NCBI RefSeq assembly: GCF_003999995.1
Contig: NZ_RJAD01000001.1
Location: forward strand, 1,054,001 to 1,118,000
DNA: 64,000 nucleotides
Direction of reading: 5' to 3'
Origin: Microbacterium sulfonylureivorans
GTDB taxonomy: Bacteria > Actinomycetota > Actinomycetes > Actinomycetales > Microbacteriaceae
The notes below the pieces were generated by a model that saw nothing but the letters and a program-made list of their open reading frames with translations, was not told where the DNA came from and did no database searches. Made by a program: the position numbers and the translations under genes. Below are positions 27,361-36,500 of this stretch, one piece after another. How positions within the stretch are numbered: the first letter of the stretch is position 1; every line of letters begins with the position of its first letter.

Positions 27361-27923
27361 CCCTCGAATTCACGATCGACGTCGACTCCCACGTCTGGAT
27401 CTTCGTCCCCCTCGATTTCCCCTGGAACGGCTACGACTCCGCCATGTCGTGGGCGGCCGATCTCACCGCCGATCTGCTGCCCGAGCGCAGCGTGCCGGCC
27501 GAGGTGCGCAGCGCGTTCGCCGCGACGGCGGTCGAACGGGCGGTGATGGCCCCGCCGCTGCCGGAGGCACTGGAGCGATTCTGGCGACGACCCGACGCCG
27601 GCGCTCCCGACCGGCTCGTGCATCTCTATGCGATCGAGTCGGAGCAGACTGCGGCGGAAGAGCTCGTCGAACTCGCGCGTACGGGAATCGGCGGCTTCGT
27701 CCAGACCGTGACCGTGCTGGAGGACACGGCGTTCACCGTCGCCCTGCGCGTCACGCTGCTGCTCGAACTGCCGGACGCCGTGGTGGCGGTCACCCGGGTC
27801 CTCGGCGCGCGCGACGGCACCGTCCTCCTGCTGGAGCTCATCGACGACGACCTGGGCTCCGTCGCCTTCCTCGAACCCGAGATCGAGGCGCTGTTCCGCA
27901 GCATCCGCCTGCGCTCCACCTGA
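27357..27923 (+). CDS. Hypothetical protein, last gene of the ESX-like operon
   Basis: This 188-residue acidic soluble protein has no recognised motif. It starts TLEFTIDVDSHVWIFVPLDF and ends LEPEIEALFRSIRLRST. The arrangement (N-terminal strand with a proline turn, C-terminal beta strands, final short helix ending in SIRLR) parallels the preceding protein, suggesting distant paralogy; that is inference. The start overlaps the previous stop (ATGA). It is convergent with the valine-catabolism gene at 18 bases. Confidence 0.65.
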   Translation: MTLEFTIDVDSHVWIFVPLDFPWNGYDSAMSWAADLTADLLPERSVPAEVRSAFAATAVERAVMAPPLPEALERFWRRPDAGAPDRLVHLYAIESEQTAAEELVELARTGIGGFVQTVTVLEDTAFTVALRVTLLLELPDAVVAVTRVLGARDGTVLLLELIDDDLGSVAFLEPEIEALFRSIRLRST

Positions 27924-27941
27924 ACCGCAGATGTCTCCGCG

Positions 27942-28847
27942 TCAGCGGCTGTCGTCGCGGATCGTGTTGATGATCCCCGAGAAGTCCTGCCCGGCACCCG
28001 CGCCTTCGGCATAGGCCCGATAGATCTCCCGCGCGAGCATGCCCATCCGCGCCTCGACCCCCGTCGAGACGATCGCGTGCTCCGCCAGGCCGAGGTCCTT
28101 GGACATCAGCGCTCCCGCGAAGCCCGGCTGGTACTCGCGGTTCGCCGGGCTCGTCGGCACGGGCCCGGGCACCGGGCAGTTCGTGGTGAGCGCCCAGCAC
28201 TGCCCCGAGGCGTTCGACGCGACGTCGAAGAGCGCCTGGTGCGAGAGCCCGAGCCGCTCGCCGAGCACGAACGCCTCGGCGACGGCGATCTGCGATACGG
28301 CGAGGATCATGTTGTTGCACACCTTGGCGGCCTGCCCCAGCCCCGCTCCGCCGCAGTGGACGATCCGGCGCCCCATCGCCTCGAGCACCGGACGGGCCGC
28401 CTCGAAGTCGTCGTCGGTCCCGCCGACCATGAAGGCGAGGGTCGCGTTCTCCGCCCCGACGACTCCTCCCGACACGGGTGCGTCCAGCGAGCGGTGTCCC
28501 GCGGCCTCGGCCACCGCGTGGGCGGCACGGGCTTCGTCGACGGCGATCGTGGACGAGTCGATGAACAGCGTGCCGGGTGCCGCGACGTCGAGGAGGCCTG
28601 CGCCGCCGTCGACACCGCTGTAGGCATCCAGCACCTGCTTGCCGGACTGGAACATCGTCACGACGATCTCGGCCGACGCTGCCCTCACGGCGGCGGCGCC
28701 GGAGTCCGCCACGGCGAGGCCACCGGCGGCCGCGGCATCCATCGCGCCCTGGAAGACGTCGAACCCGACGACCTCGTGCCCGGCGGCCTGGAGATTGCGG
28801 GCCATGGGCAGACCCATGTGGCCGAGGCCGAGGAAGGCGATGCGCAT
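27942..28847 (-). CDS. mmsB: 3-hydroxyisobutyrate dehydrogenase
   Basis: This 301-residue beta-hydroxyacid dehydrogenase has the Rossmann FLGLGHMGLPMARNLQAAGH, the substrate-binding DAPVSGGVVGAENATLAFMV, the catalytic Lys in GQAAKVCNNMILAVSQIA, and KDLGLA near the end. It oxidises 3-hydroxyisobutyrate to methylmalonate semialdehyde in valine breakdown, with NAD. It starts two bases after the stop of an acyl-CoA dehydrogenase gene, the normal partner. The end product, propionyl-CoA, could feed the methylcitrate operon at 39817-44751. Confidence 0.93.
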   Translation of the reverse strand: MRIAFLGLGHMGLPMARNLQAAGHEVVGFDVFQGAMDAAAAGGLAVADSGAAAVRAASAEIVVTMFQSGKQVLDAYSGVDGGAGLLDVAAPGTLFIDSSTIAVDEARAAHAVAEAAGHRSLDAPVSGGVVGAENATLAFMVGGTDDDFEAARPVLEAMGRRIVHCGGAGLGQAAKVCNNMILAVSQIAVAEAFVLGERLGLSHQALFDVASNASGQCWALTTNCPVPGPVPTSPANREYQPGFAGALMSKDLGLAEHAIVSTGVEARMGMLAREIYRAYAEGAGAGQDFSGIINTIRDDSR

Positions 28848-28849
28848 GG

Positions 28850-30028
28850 TCAGGCTCCCAGCAGTTCGCGGCCGATGATGACCCGCATGATCTCGTTCGT
28901 GCCCTCGAGGATCTGGTGCACGCGAAGGTCGCGCACCACCTTCTCGATCCCGTAGTCGTGGAGGTAGCCGTAGCCGCCGTGCAGCTGCAGCGCCTCGTTC
29001 GCGATGCGGAAGCCGGCGTCGGTCGCGTAGCGCTTGGCCATCGCGCACTGCATCGAGGCGTCGGGGGATTTCACGCCTGTGCCGTTGCCGTCGAGGGCGG
29101 CCGCGGCATCCCGCACCAATGCCCGCGCCGCGCGCAGCTCGGTGGCCATGTCGGCGAGTGTGAAGACGACGGACTGCTTCGCCGCGAGCGCCTCGCCGAA
29201 CGTGAAGCGCTCCTGCACGTAGCGGACCGCCTGGTCGAGCGCCCACTGCGCGCCGCCGAGCGAGCACGCCGCGATGTTGATGCGGCCGCCGTCGAGCGCC
29301 GACATCGCGATCTTGAAGCCCTGCCCTTCGCTGCCGAGCATGTTCGCCGCGGGGACGCGCACCTCGTCGAGGATCACCTGGCGGGTCGGCTGAGCGTTCC
29401 AGCCCATCTTCTTCTCGTTGGCGCCGAACGACAGCCCGGCCGTGTCGGCGGGCACCAGGAACGCGGTGATGCCGCGCGCGCCCGGCTCGCCGGTGCGAGC
29501 CATGACGATGTAGACGGATGCCTCGCCCGCTCCGGAGATGAACTGCTTGACGCCGGTCAGCACGACCTCGTCGCCGTCGCGGATCGCGGTCGTCGTGATC
29601 GCGGCGGCGTCGGACCCCGCGCCCGGTTCGGTGAGGCAGTAGCTGCCGAAGCCCTGCATCGAGGTGAGCAGCGGCAGCCACTCCTGGCGCTGGACGTCGG
29701 AGCCGTAGGTGTCGATCATCCAGGCGACCATGTTGTGGATCGAGATGTAGGCCGCGATCGACGGGTCGCCCACAGCGATCTGCTCGAAGATCGCCACGGC
29801 GTCGGAACGGGACAGGCCACTGCCCCCGACGTCCTCGCGCACGTAGATGCCCCCGAGCCCGAGCTCGCCGGCGCGGTGGAGGGTGTCGCGGGGGAAGTGC
29901 TTGTTCTCGTCCCACTCGAGCGCGTGCGGCGCGAGCTCGGACTCCGCGAAGTCGCGGACCGCTTCGATGATGGCGGCGCGCTCGTCTGCCGAGAGGGATT
30001 CGCTCGGCGGGGTGATCGTCATGGACAT
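28850..30028 (-). CDS. Acyl-CoA dehydrogenase, probably isobutyryl-CoA dehydrogenase
   Basis: This 392-residue acyl-CoA dehydrogenase has CLTEPGAGSDAAAITTTAIR, FISGAGEASVYIVMARTG, RVPAANMLGSEGQGF, QLHGGYGYLHDYGIEKVVRD and the catalytic Glu in QILEGTNEIMRVIIGREL. FAD-dependent oxidation of a branched acyl-CoA passes electrons to ETF, whose genes lie at 20842-22596. Operon context with mmsB favours isobutyryl-CoA. AAGGAG is five bases before the ATG at 30028. The promoter contains a perfect 18-base palindrome (30113-30130). Confidence 0.92.
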   Translation of the reverse strand: MSMTITPPSESLSADERAAIIEAVRDFAESELAPHALEWDENKHFPRDTLHRAGELGLGGIYVREDVGGSGLSRSDAVAIFEQIAVGDPSIAAYISIHNMVAWMIDTYGSDVQRQEWLPLLTSMQGFGSYCLTEPGAGSDAAAITTTAIRDGDEVVLTGVKQFISGAGEASVYIVMARTGEPGARGITAFLVPADTAGLSFGANEKKMGWNAQPTRQVILDEVRVPAANMLGSEGQGFKIAMSALDGGRINIAACSLGGAQWALDQAVRYVQERFTFGEALAAKQSVVFTLADMATELRAARALVRDAAAALDGNGTGVKSPDASMQCAMAKRYATDAGFRIANEALQLHGGYGYLHDYGIEKVVRDLRVHQILEGTNEIMRVIIGRELLGA

Positions 30029-30108
30029 CGTTGCTCCTTCAGCCTCACCGTGACGCCTTCGTGGGGCATCCTGATGAAAGTCACCGTGCCGTCTTTGGCA
30101 CGTTGCTG

Positions 30109-30137
30109 ATTTTACATGGACTTCCATGTATCTGCGA
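30109..30137 (-). promoter_or_regulatory. Promoter with perfect 18-base operator before the acyl-CoA dehydrogenase
   Basis: TACATGGACTTCCATGTA (30113-30130) has perfect eight-base arms around a two-base centre. A -10 box TAAAAT (30114-30109, minus strand) overlaps its edge. TCGCAG (30137-30132) is a -35 candidate 17 bases away, so the palindrome fills the spacer. This is the classic place for a TetR-type repressor; no such regulator lies next to it. Confidence 0.65.
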
Positions 30138-30162
30138 GGGAGACCGTGTTTTGTGCGGAGGA

Positions 30163-30780
30163 TCAACTCCCGTCGCGCAGATCCGCGAGGGTGCGCTGCG
30201 CGAACTCCACGTCGGCGAACGACACTTCGCAGCCGTCGCCCATCGGGCTCTGCGCCTCGAAGCCGATGCGCGCCGTCTCCGCACCGGGCAGCGAGAACGC
30301 TCGCACGAATGCCCAGCGCCGGCCGTCGGTCGAGGCGTGGAAGGCGAAGACCTGCCCGATCCGAGAGACGCGGAGGCGGACGTCGGGCCCCGTGACCACG
30401 AACGCGTTCGCGTCGTCGGACACGCCGCGGGTGACGACCGAGACGACCATGGGCTCGCGGTCCGGCGACAGCTCGACGCAGAGCTTCGCCCAGTGGCGCT
30501 CATCCACCCAGATCAGCAGCACGCCGGCGTCGAAGGTCGCCTCGAACCCCACCCGAACGCGGGCCGAGAACGTGAAGTCGCCGACCGGGCCATCGCCGAG
30601 GAGTGTCGCCGCGTTGAGCTGCGACTCCGCAGCGGTCTGGCCGTCGCCGCTCGGGTCAGCGAAGAGATCGCTGTGCGCGGCGGCCGTCACGGCCACAGCT
30701 TCGGCGGTCATCCGCCAGCGCGACTCGTCGGACGGGAGCAGGGGGAAGGGAAGGCCGGGAACCGCGAGGGGAGAGGTCAC
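30163..30780 (-). CDS. DUF1349 family protein
   Basis: This 205-residue protein has a concanavalin-like beta-sandwich pattern of DUF1349: LPFPLLPSDESRWRM, FTFSARVRVGFEATFDAGVL, LIWVDERHWAKLCVEL and ISRIGQVF-type strands near the end (RVSRIGQVFAFHASTDGRRW). It is cytosolic and likely binds carbohydrate, though the family has no established activity. Two GTG starts are possible: 30786 and 30780. AATACT (30793-30788) lies seven bases before 30780, matching the leaderless pattern of this window, so the shorter form is given. Confidence 0.82.
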   Translation of the reverse strand: MTSPLAVPGLPFPLLPSDESRWRMTAEAVAVTAAAHSDLFADPSGDGQTAAESQLNAATLLGDGPVGDFTFSARVRVGFEATFDAGVLLIWVDERHWAKLCVELSPDREPMVVSVVTRGVSDDANAFVVTGPDVRLRVSRIGQVFAFHASTDGRRWAFVRAFSLPGAETARIGFEAQSPMGDGCEVSFADVEFAQRTLADLRDGS

Positions 30781-30855
30781 AGCCACGAGTATTCCGGACC
30801 GGCCGGGGTGAGCGACCCCGGGCGCGGGGCCTCGGGGTCGCTCGCGCGCCCAGGT

Positions 30856-31188
30856 CTACTCGTCCCAGGGCGCGAAGGCGCGGAGCTCGATCTGGCCGTT
30901 GCGGGCCATCGGATGCCGCGACGCGATCTCGATCGCCTCGTCGAGGTCGGCGACCTCGAGGATGTCGAACCCCAGGATCACCTCGCTGGTCTCCGCGAAC
31001 GGCCCGCGCGTCGTCAGCACCTTGCCACCGCGCACCCGCACCACCGTCGCGTCGGACACCGGCGCCAGCACCTCGCCGATCACGCGCTTGCCGCTCGCAT
31101 CGAGCGGGTCGACCCAGAGGTCGATGTCGGACTCGTCGGACGGCTGATCGGGCTGGGCGTCGCTGACGACGAACATCATGAACTTCAT
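30856..31188 (-). CDS. YciI-like (YCII/DGPF domain) protein
   Basis: This 110-residue protein is of the YCII-related/DGPF family: KFMMFVVSDAQPD at the N-terminus, GGKVLTTRGPFAETSEVILG in the centre (the G-P-F-A-E core), and ILEVADLDEAIEIASRHPMA. These small dimers adopt a ferredoxin-like fold. In actinobacteria they often lie beside sigma-70 ECF factor genes, but none is seen here. AAGGA stands seven bases before the ATG. No firm activity is known. Confidence 0.9.
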   Translation of the reverse strand: MKFMMFVVSDAQPDQPSDESDIDLWVDPLDASGKRVIGEVLAPVSDATVVRVRGGKVLTTRGPFAETSEVILGFDILEVADLDEAIEIASRHPMARNGQIELRAFAPWDE

Positions 31189-31325
31189 GGTCTGATCCTT
31201 CCGTGGCGGGGTGGCCGGACACCACCCTCATGTGGGGCGTCGCCTGGCGGCGGAGGATGTCGACACTTCGTTTCGATCGGATTCCGATGCCGAACGAGAG
31301 CACCGAGGTGCGGCATCCTCGGATC

Positions 31326-31793
31326 ATGCGACGTACCGTCCGGCTCGGCGCCGCCCTCCTCCTCTTCGCCGCCTGTCTGAGCGGCTGCAGCGTGTTGCCG
31401 ATGCAAACGATGACCTGCGTGGACTGGGTCTGGTTCGAGACGCCGCGCGACGCTGCCGAGGACTCGGACGCCGTTGTCATCGGCCAGGTCGTCGGCTCCA
31501 CGGGAACCGTCGATCGGTACGGGCACGCGTCGCACGTGTGGACGGTCGAGGTATCCGAATGGGTCGAGGGGAGCGGCGCCGACACGATCGAAGTCGTCTC
31601 TCAGCCGCGCACCTGCGAGACCGGCAGCCCATACCCCGACGGCGATCCGCTCGACACCGAAGCCGAGGTGATGCTGTTTCTCCGCCAGCAGGACGACGCT
31701 TCGGCCGAGACCGTCACAGGACTGCAGGGCGTGATCCCTGCACCAGACGCGGGCGCCGTCCCCGATACCTGGCCGGCGGGCTCCACGCCGTAG
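31326..31793 (+). CDS. Predicted lipoprotein
   Basis: This 155-residue protein has a signal sequence RRTVRLGAALLLFAACLSGC ending in an LSGC lipobox, so Cys21 would be lipidated. The mature part starts VLPMQTMTCVDWVWFE and includes DSDAVVIGQVVGS, a strand-rich pattern seen in small exported domains. No enzymatic motif is visible. The ATG at 31326 was chosen for the compact signal peptide; upstream in-frame ATGs would place 41 extra residues before it. It is convergent with a small membrane gene at seven bases. Confidence 0.8.
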   Translation: MRRTVRLGAALLLFAACLSGCSVLPMQTMTCVDWVWFETPRDAAEDSDAVVIGQVVGSTGTVDRYGHASHVWTVEVSEWVEGSGADTIEVVSQPRTCETGSPYPDGDPLDTEAEVMLFLRQQDDASAETVTGLQGVIPAPDAGAVPDTWPAGSTP

Positions 31794-31800
31794 CCGGCGA

Positions 31801-31974
31801 TCAGAACGCAGCGAGGATGCCGGGGCCGAACACCGCGACCGCGGCGGCGGCGACTCCGGCCACGGCGAGCACGCCGATGGCCACCACCAGGATGTTGCCG
31901 GCCACCGCGAGCACGAGTGCGCCGGTCGTCGTGAGGCCGCGGCGGGTCGTCTGGATGGGACTGGTTGCTGTCAC
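31801..31974 (-). CDS. 57-residue hydrophobic membrane protein
   Basis: A short frame from GTG 31974 to TGA 31803-31801 encodes TATSPIQTTRRGLTTTG followed by about 38 almost wholly hydrophobic residues (ALVLAVAGNILVVAIGVLAV, AGVAAAAVAVFGPGILAAF). That is one long or two short transmembrane helices. TACCGT (31987-31982) lies seven bases upstream, the leaderless arrangement used elsewhere here. No function is known. Confidence 0.6.
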   Translation of the reverse strand: MTATSPIQTTRRGLTTTGALVLAVAGNILVVAIGVLAVAGVAAAAVAVFGPGILAAF

Positions 31975-32059
31975 GCCTTCGACGGTACGGAGCGCGCTCG
32001 CGCGGCGCGTCGGCCGGAAGTCCCATAGGCGTCCGTCTCAGGGATGACCTTGCCTCTCA

Positions 32060-33319
32060 TCAGAGCAGGGGGACCACGTTGGCGTCGATCGTGTCGCCCA
32101 CGAGGTTGATCAGTGAGCGGTCCGCCGGTCCTATCTGGGAGTTGACCAGTACGGCGAGCTGGAGACGGCCGGGCAGGATGCCGGCGACCGCCTGGAGCAG
32201 CTGATTGGCGCCGCTTTCCCAGCGCCCGCCTTTGAGGTACCACCGCCCGGCCGGGTTGGTCCGGCTCTGATCGATCCCCCACCCGGCCTTGAGTGCTTCC
32301 TCGGCCCGCGCCGGCGGCACGATCGAGCCGTCCGACTCGAACGCCTCGAGCACCCGCACGAGCTCGAAGGCCGAGAGATGCCACGAGATCGTCGCGGCCA
32401 TCGACGAGAGGTCACCGGCATCCCACCCGCTCGACGCCATCGGAAACCGATAGCCGAGGGCGTATCCCGGCGCACTCGCAAGCGTCGGATCCACGACGCC
32501 GGCCGGACCGAAGACGTGCTGCTTCACGTAGTCCTCGTACGCACGGATGGTCAGCTGATCCCAGAGCCGATCCGTGGCCTCTTCCGGCATACCCGCCACC
32601 TGGAGGCTGGGGGCGACCGCGCCGGTCAAGGTGGCGAGGAGGATCCGGAACATCGCGAAATTCGTGTTCTGGTAAGGCTTGGGCTGTGGCGGCGAGAAGT
32701 AGGTCCCGCGGGCGATCTGCGCCTTGAGCTCACCGAACACGGCGTCGTCCGACTGCGGATTGGCGAACCCCGAGGTGTGTGTCAACAGCCGGTGGAACGT
32801 GACGTCCGCGATCCCGGATCCTTGCTTCCAGTACGTCGGCAGATACGGCGCGATGGAGTCGTCCCCGCGGACTCCGGCATCGTCGAGCGCCTTCACGACG
32901 GCCATCGCGGTGATGAGCTTGCTCACGCTCGCGACGTGCTGTCGCACCTCCGGGTTCCATCCGGCATCGCCTTCGCCGGCTGCCCGCGCCAGGCCGCTCT
33001 GGAACGTGAGCCCCGGAGCGCCGGGTTCCTGGAGCCGGACGACGTAACCGACGCACTGGCCGTTCAGCGCCTGGAGGATGTCGGCGCCGAATCCGTCGAC
33101 GTCGACGCGATATGGCCGGCGCGTCGCCGGACCGACTCGCTCGTGCGCGCGCTGGTCGACGAAGCGCTCGCCGATGGCGTCGGAGACCGGGTTGCCGCGA
33201 GGCAGGAACCGTCGTCGGCCGCGCCCGGCGATGAGGTCGATGTTCACCTGATCGATGAGCGCATCGCTCACCCCGGACCGCAGCGCGGCCGATATGAGCT
33301 CGTCTTTGTTCCCGCGCAT
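32060..33319 (-). CDS. Class C beta-lactamase-family serine hydrolase
   Basis: This 419-residue protein has the S-x-x-K motif in HVASVSKLITAMAV and the Y-x-N motif in PYQNTNFAMF. A late KGGRWESGA may act as the K-T/S-G triad equivalent. Other landmarks are HRLLTHTSGF and LGYRFPMASSGW. Family members are DD-peptidases, esterases or lactamases. No signal peptide is visible at the N-terminus (RGNKDELISAALRSGVS), so it may be cytosolic, unusual for this family. AGGAGG is four bases before the ATG at 33319. Confidence 0.85.
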   Translation of the reverse strand: MRGNKDELISAALRSGVSDALIDQVNIDLIAGRGRRRFLPRGNPVSDAIGERFVDQRAHERVGPATRRPYRVDVDGFGADILQALNGQCVGYVVRLQEPGAPGLTFQSGLARAAGEGDAGWNPEVRQHVASVSKLITAMAVVKALDDAGVRGDDSIAPYLPTYWKQGSGIADVTFHRLLTHTSGFANPQSDDAVFGELKAQIARGTYFSPPQPKPYQNTNFAMFRILLATLTGAVAPSLQVAGMPEEATDRLWDQLTIRAYEDYVKQHVFGPAGVVDPTLASAPGYALGYRFPMASSGWDAGDLSSMAATISWHLSAFELVRVLEAFESDGSIVPPARAEEALKAGWGIDQSRTNPAGRWYLKGGRWESGANQLLQAVAGILPGRLQLAVLVNSQIGPADRSLINLVGDTIDANVVPLL

Positions 33320-33468
33320 GGTTCCTCCTGTGTCCGCCGCACGGCGTCACAGAGACGAGGCGCGCCCGCGCTGACCGCCGGGGCGGACACCTTCTTATAC
33401 CGCCGCCTACCGGCGCGCACAAGGCCGTTCGCGGCGAAGGCCGGTTCCCGCGGCTGACGCGGCGAGCA

Positions 33469-33546
33469 CGTGAAACGGACGGGGGATTCCGGGCGGATCA
33501 GGCGCTGTCGGCGCCGACCACCGGGATCCGTCCCGTCCGTTTCACG
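33469..33546. terminator. 78-base nested palindrome after the pullulanase gene
   Basis: Perfect 15-base arms CGTGAAACGGACGGG (33469-33483) and CCCGTCCGTTTCACG (33532-33546) enclose further imperfect pairing and a central GGCGC-TGTCG-GCGCC hairpin (33501-33515). It starts eight bases beyond the pullulanase stop codon, so it probably terminates that transcript. The hairpin has no T-tract and is much longer than usual; a palindromic repeat element is the alternative. Confidence 0.6.
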
Positions 33547-33553
33547 CGCGACG

Positions 33554-36500
33554 TCAGTAGATCAGCACCGGCGCCGGCACGATCGCCCGCGAATCCTTGA
33601 ACCCGGCCGCGCCGTCGAACGTGGTGCGCAGCAGGTGCAGCCCCTTGCCGAGCTTCGGCAGAGCCACTCGGACCTTGCCCTTGTCGGCCGCGGTGAGCGC
33701 CACCGTCGCGATCACGACGCCGCCGTCGGTGACGGTGACCGTGCCGACCGGCGCCGTCCCGTCGGCCGCGACGACCTTGCCGGTGACCGTCACTGTCGTG
33801 CCGTGCTTGGCGACGATCCTGTCCGGCGCCGCGAGCACTGCCGTGCGCACGTCGGCCTTGTCCACGAGCACCGCCACCGAACGAGCCGGCACCGTGAGCT
33901 CGCCGCCCGCGGCATCCCACTTCGTCGTCTTCACGACGGCGTCCGCTCCCCCGGCCTGGGCGGCCGTCAGGGCGAACCCGCGCCCGGCGAGGTCGGGCAG
34001 CGCCTGCGTCCTCGCGTCGGGCGAGGCGTTGAACACCACGAGGGCACCCTCGAGCTCGGGGTCGACGTCGTCGCCGACCAGGTCGTCGATGAGCATCACG
34101 ACGACGCCGGGCGTGGCATCCGGTCCGCTGTTCGGGAACGACACCTTCTGCTGGATCAGGTCCGCAGAGCCCAGGCGGAGCAGCCCGACCTCCTCACGGA
34201 TGCGGAGCAGGTCGAGAGCGGATGCCTCGGCCGACGCGATGTCCGAGGCTCCCGGCTTGAGGGCCGGGTTCTCGAGCAGCGGCTTCATGATCGACCACTT
34301 GTCCTCGTTGTCGGACTTGCGCGGCACGCCCGAGCCGAACGTCGACTCCTGGCCGGTCCAGTCGATGCGGTTGAACCAGTCTCCCGAGTTGTAGCTGTTG
34401 CGGTCGAGCGACTTCGAGCGGAACAGCTCGGTCCCGGCGTGCCAGAACGACGGGGTCTGCGAGAACGCGGTGGTCGCGAGCGAGAGCGTGTTCATCCGCA
34501 CACGGTCGGCCATCGAGGTGTCGACCGGGAGCTTGAAGACCTGGTGGTCGTACAGCGTCTCGTTGTCGTGCGCGTCGACGTACGTGATGACCTCGTCGGG
34601 CTGGTCGGCGTAACCGGCGGGCGCGCCGTTGTAGAGGAACTGGTCGCCCGCCTTCACGGTGCCGTCCGACGCCGTCATCTCGAAGTCGCGGAGATTGCCC
34701 GCAAGGCCGAGCTTGACCAGGTCGGTCTTGCGCGCGAGGTCGCCTGCCGGGTCTCCGGGCACGCCGGGGCGGCCGTTCGGGTCGGTGGAGAGTCCGGTGC
34801 CGAAGCCCTGGTAGAAGATCGACGCGCCGTCGACGGGGCTGCCGCCGTGCACAGCGTCGCGGAGGCGGTCGGTGAAGGTGCCGATCCCGGTGCCGCCGAG
34901 CTGCCCCTGCGTGGCCTGCTCGAAGAGGGCGTTGTTCGCGACCTCGCCGAAGTTCCAGCCCTCGCCGTAGAGGTAGATCGCCTTGCCGTCGACGCCGTCC
35001 TTCTTGAGCGTGAGCTCGTCGAGCGCGGCGCGGATCTCGAGCATGTTCTGCTTCGAGTGGTGGCCCATCAGGTCGAAGCGGAAGCCGTCGACCTTGTAGT
35101 CGCGGGCCCACGTGACGACCGAGTCGACCATCAGCTTCTGCGCGACCTCGTGCTCGGTCGCGACGTTCTCGCAGCACGTGGACGTCTCGACGTTGCCCGC
35201 CAGGTTCAGGCGGTGGTAGTAGCCGGGCACGACCTTGTCGAGCACGGACTTGGCGTCCTGGCCGGACTGCGCCGTGTGGTTGTAGACCTCGTCGAGCACG
35301 ACCTGCAGGTCCATGCCGTGAAGAGCCCCGACCATCTCGCGGAACTCGTGCACGCGCGCCCCGCCCTCGGGATCGACGGCGTACGAGCCCTCGGGAGCCG
35401 AGTAGTGGTACGGGTCGTAGCCCCAGTTGAAGCCGTCTGCGTCGACGACCTCTTCGATGCACGCCTGCTGCTCCTCACTGGCCGGTCCGAACGACGCGAG
35501 GTCGCAGTCGGGCACGGCCTGCTTCGAGCGGTCCTCCTCGATCGACGCGATGTCGAACGACGGCAGGAGGTGGACGGTGTTGATGCCGGCGTCGGCGAGC
35601 TCGCGCAGCTGCGCGGTGCCCGCGCTGTCGCGCGTGAACGCCCGGTAGGTGCCGCGCTCCTCCGCGGGGACCGTCTCGTCGGTGATCGAGAAGTCGCGGA
35701 TGTGCAGCTCGTAGATCGCACGATCGACCGGGCGGTCGATCACCGGCGCCTTCGTCTTCTCCCAGGCCTTCGGCTTCCACGCCTTGTCGTTCAGGTCGAT
35801 CGCGACCGACCGCTCGGAGTTCGTCGTCAGCGCGAGCGAGTACGGGTCGGTCACGACGTTCGTCTCGATCTCGCCGGTGGCCGGCGCGTACACGTCGATC
35901 TCCCACAGGTACTCGTCGCCCTTGAGCGACTTCGCCCCCTTGACGGACCAGACACCGGATGCCGCGTCCCACGACGCCTCGTGACGGGTCGGGTCGCCGT
36001 CGGCGCCGGCCTCCCAGGTGAGGAGCGTCGCGGCCTGCGCGGTCGGAGCCCACAGCCGGAACGTCGGCGTGCCGCTCTTGAACGTCACCCCGAGGGCGGT
36101 GTCGGCGACCGCGTCGGCGTAGAGGTCATCGAGCACACCCGGGATCTGAACGCCCGTGTAGGCCTTGACCACTCCGCCGGCGTCGCGCTGCGACACCATG
36201 AGCTGACCCTTCAGGAGGGCCGCGGCATCCGCTCCGTCGACGTGCAGTGCGGTGAAGCCCGCCAGCGCGGGGAAGGCCGTCTTCTGTGCTGCGGTCAGCC
36301 CGCCGTCGACCCGCGGGAGGTCGATCGCGTCGCCGCCGGTGATCTCACCGTCGGCCAGGGCGAGGGATGCCTCGTCCGACGCGTGCAGCTGCCATGAGGC
36401 GTCCGCCGCCGCCGTGCCCAGGTCGGCCGGCCACGCGATGGTCTCGGCGTCGATCCAGTGAGCGCGAAGCTCGCCGACGCCGGCCAGCGGCGGGTCGCTC

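Noticed and set aside
24280..27923. Complete type VII secretion locus
   Set aside because: No FtsK-like ATPase, EccB/D/E or mycosin gene is present; only substrate-like and accessory genes are seen.
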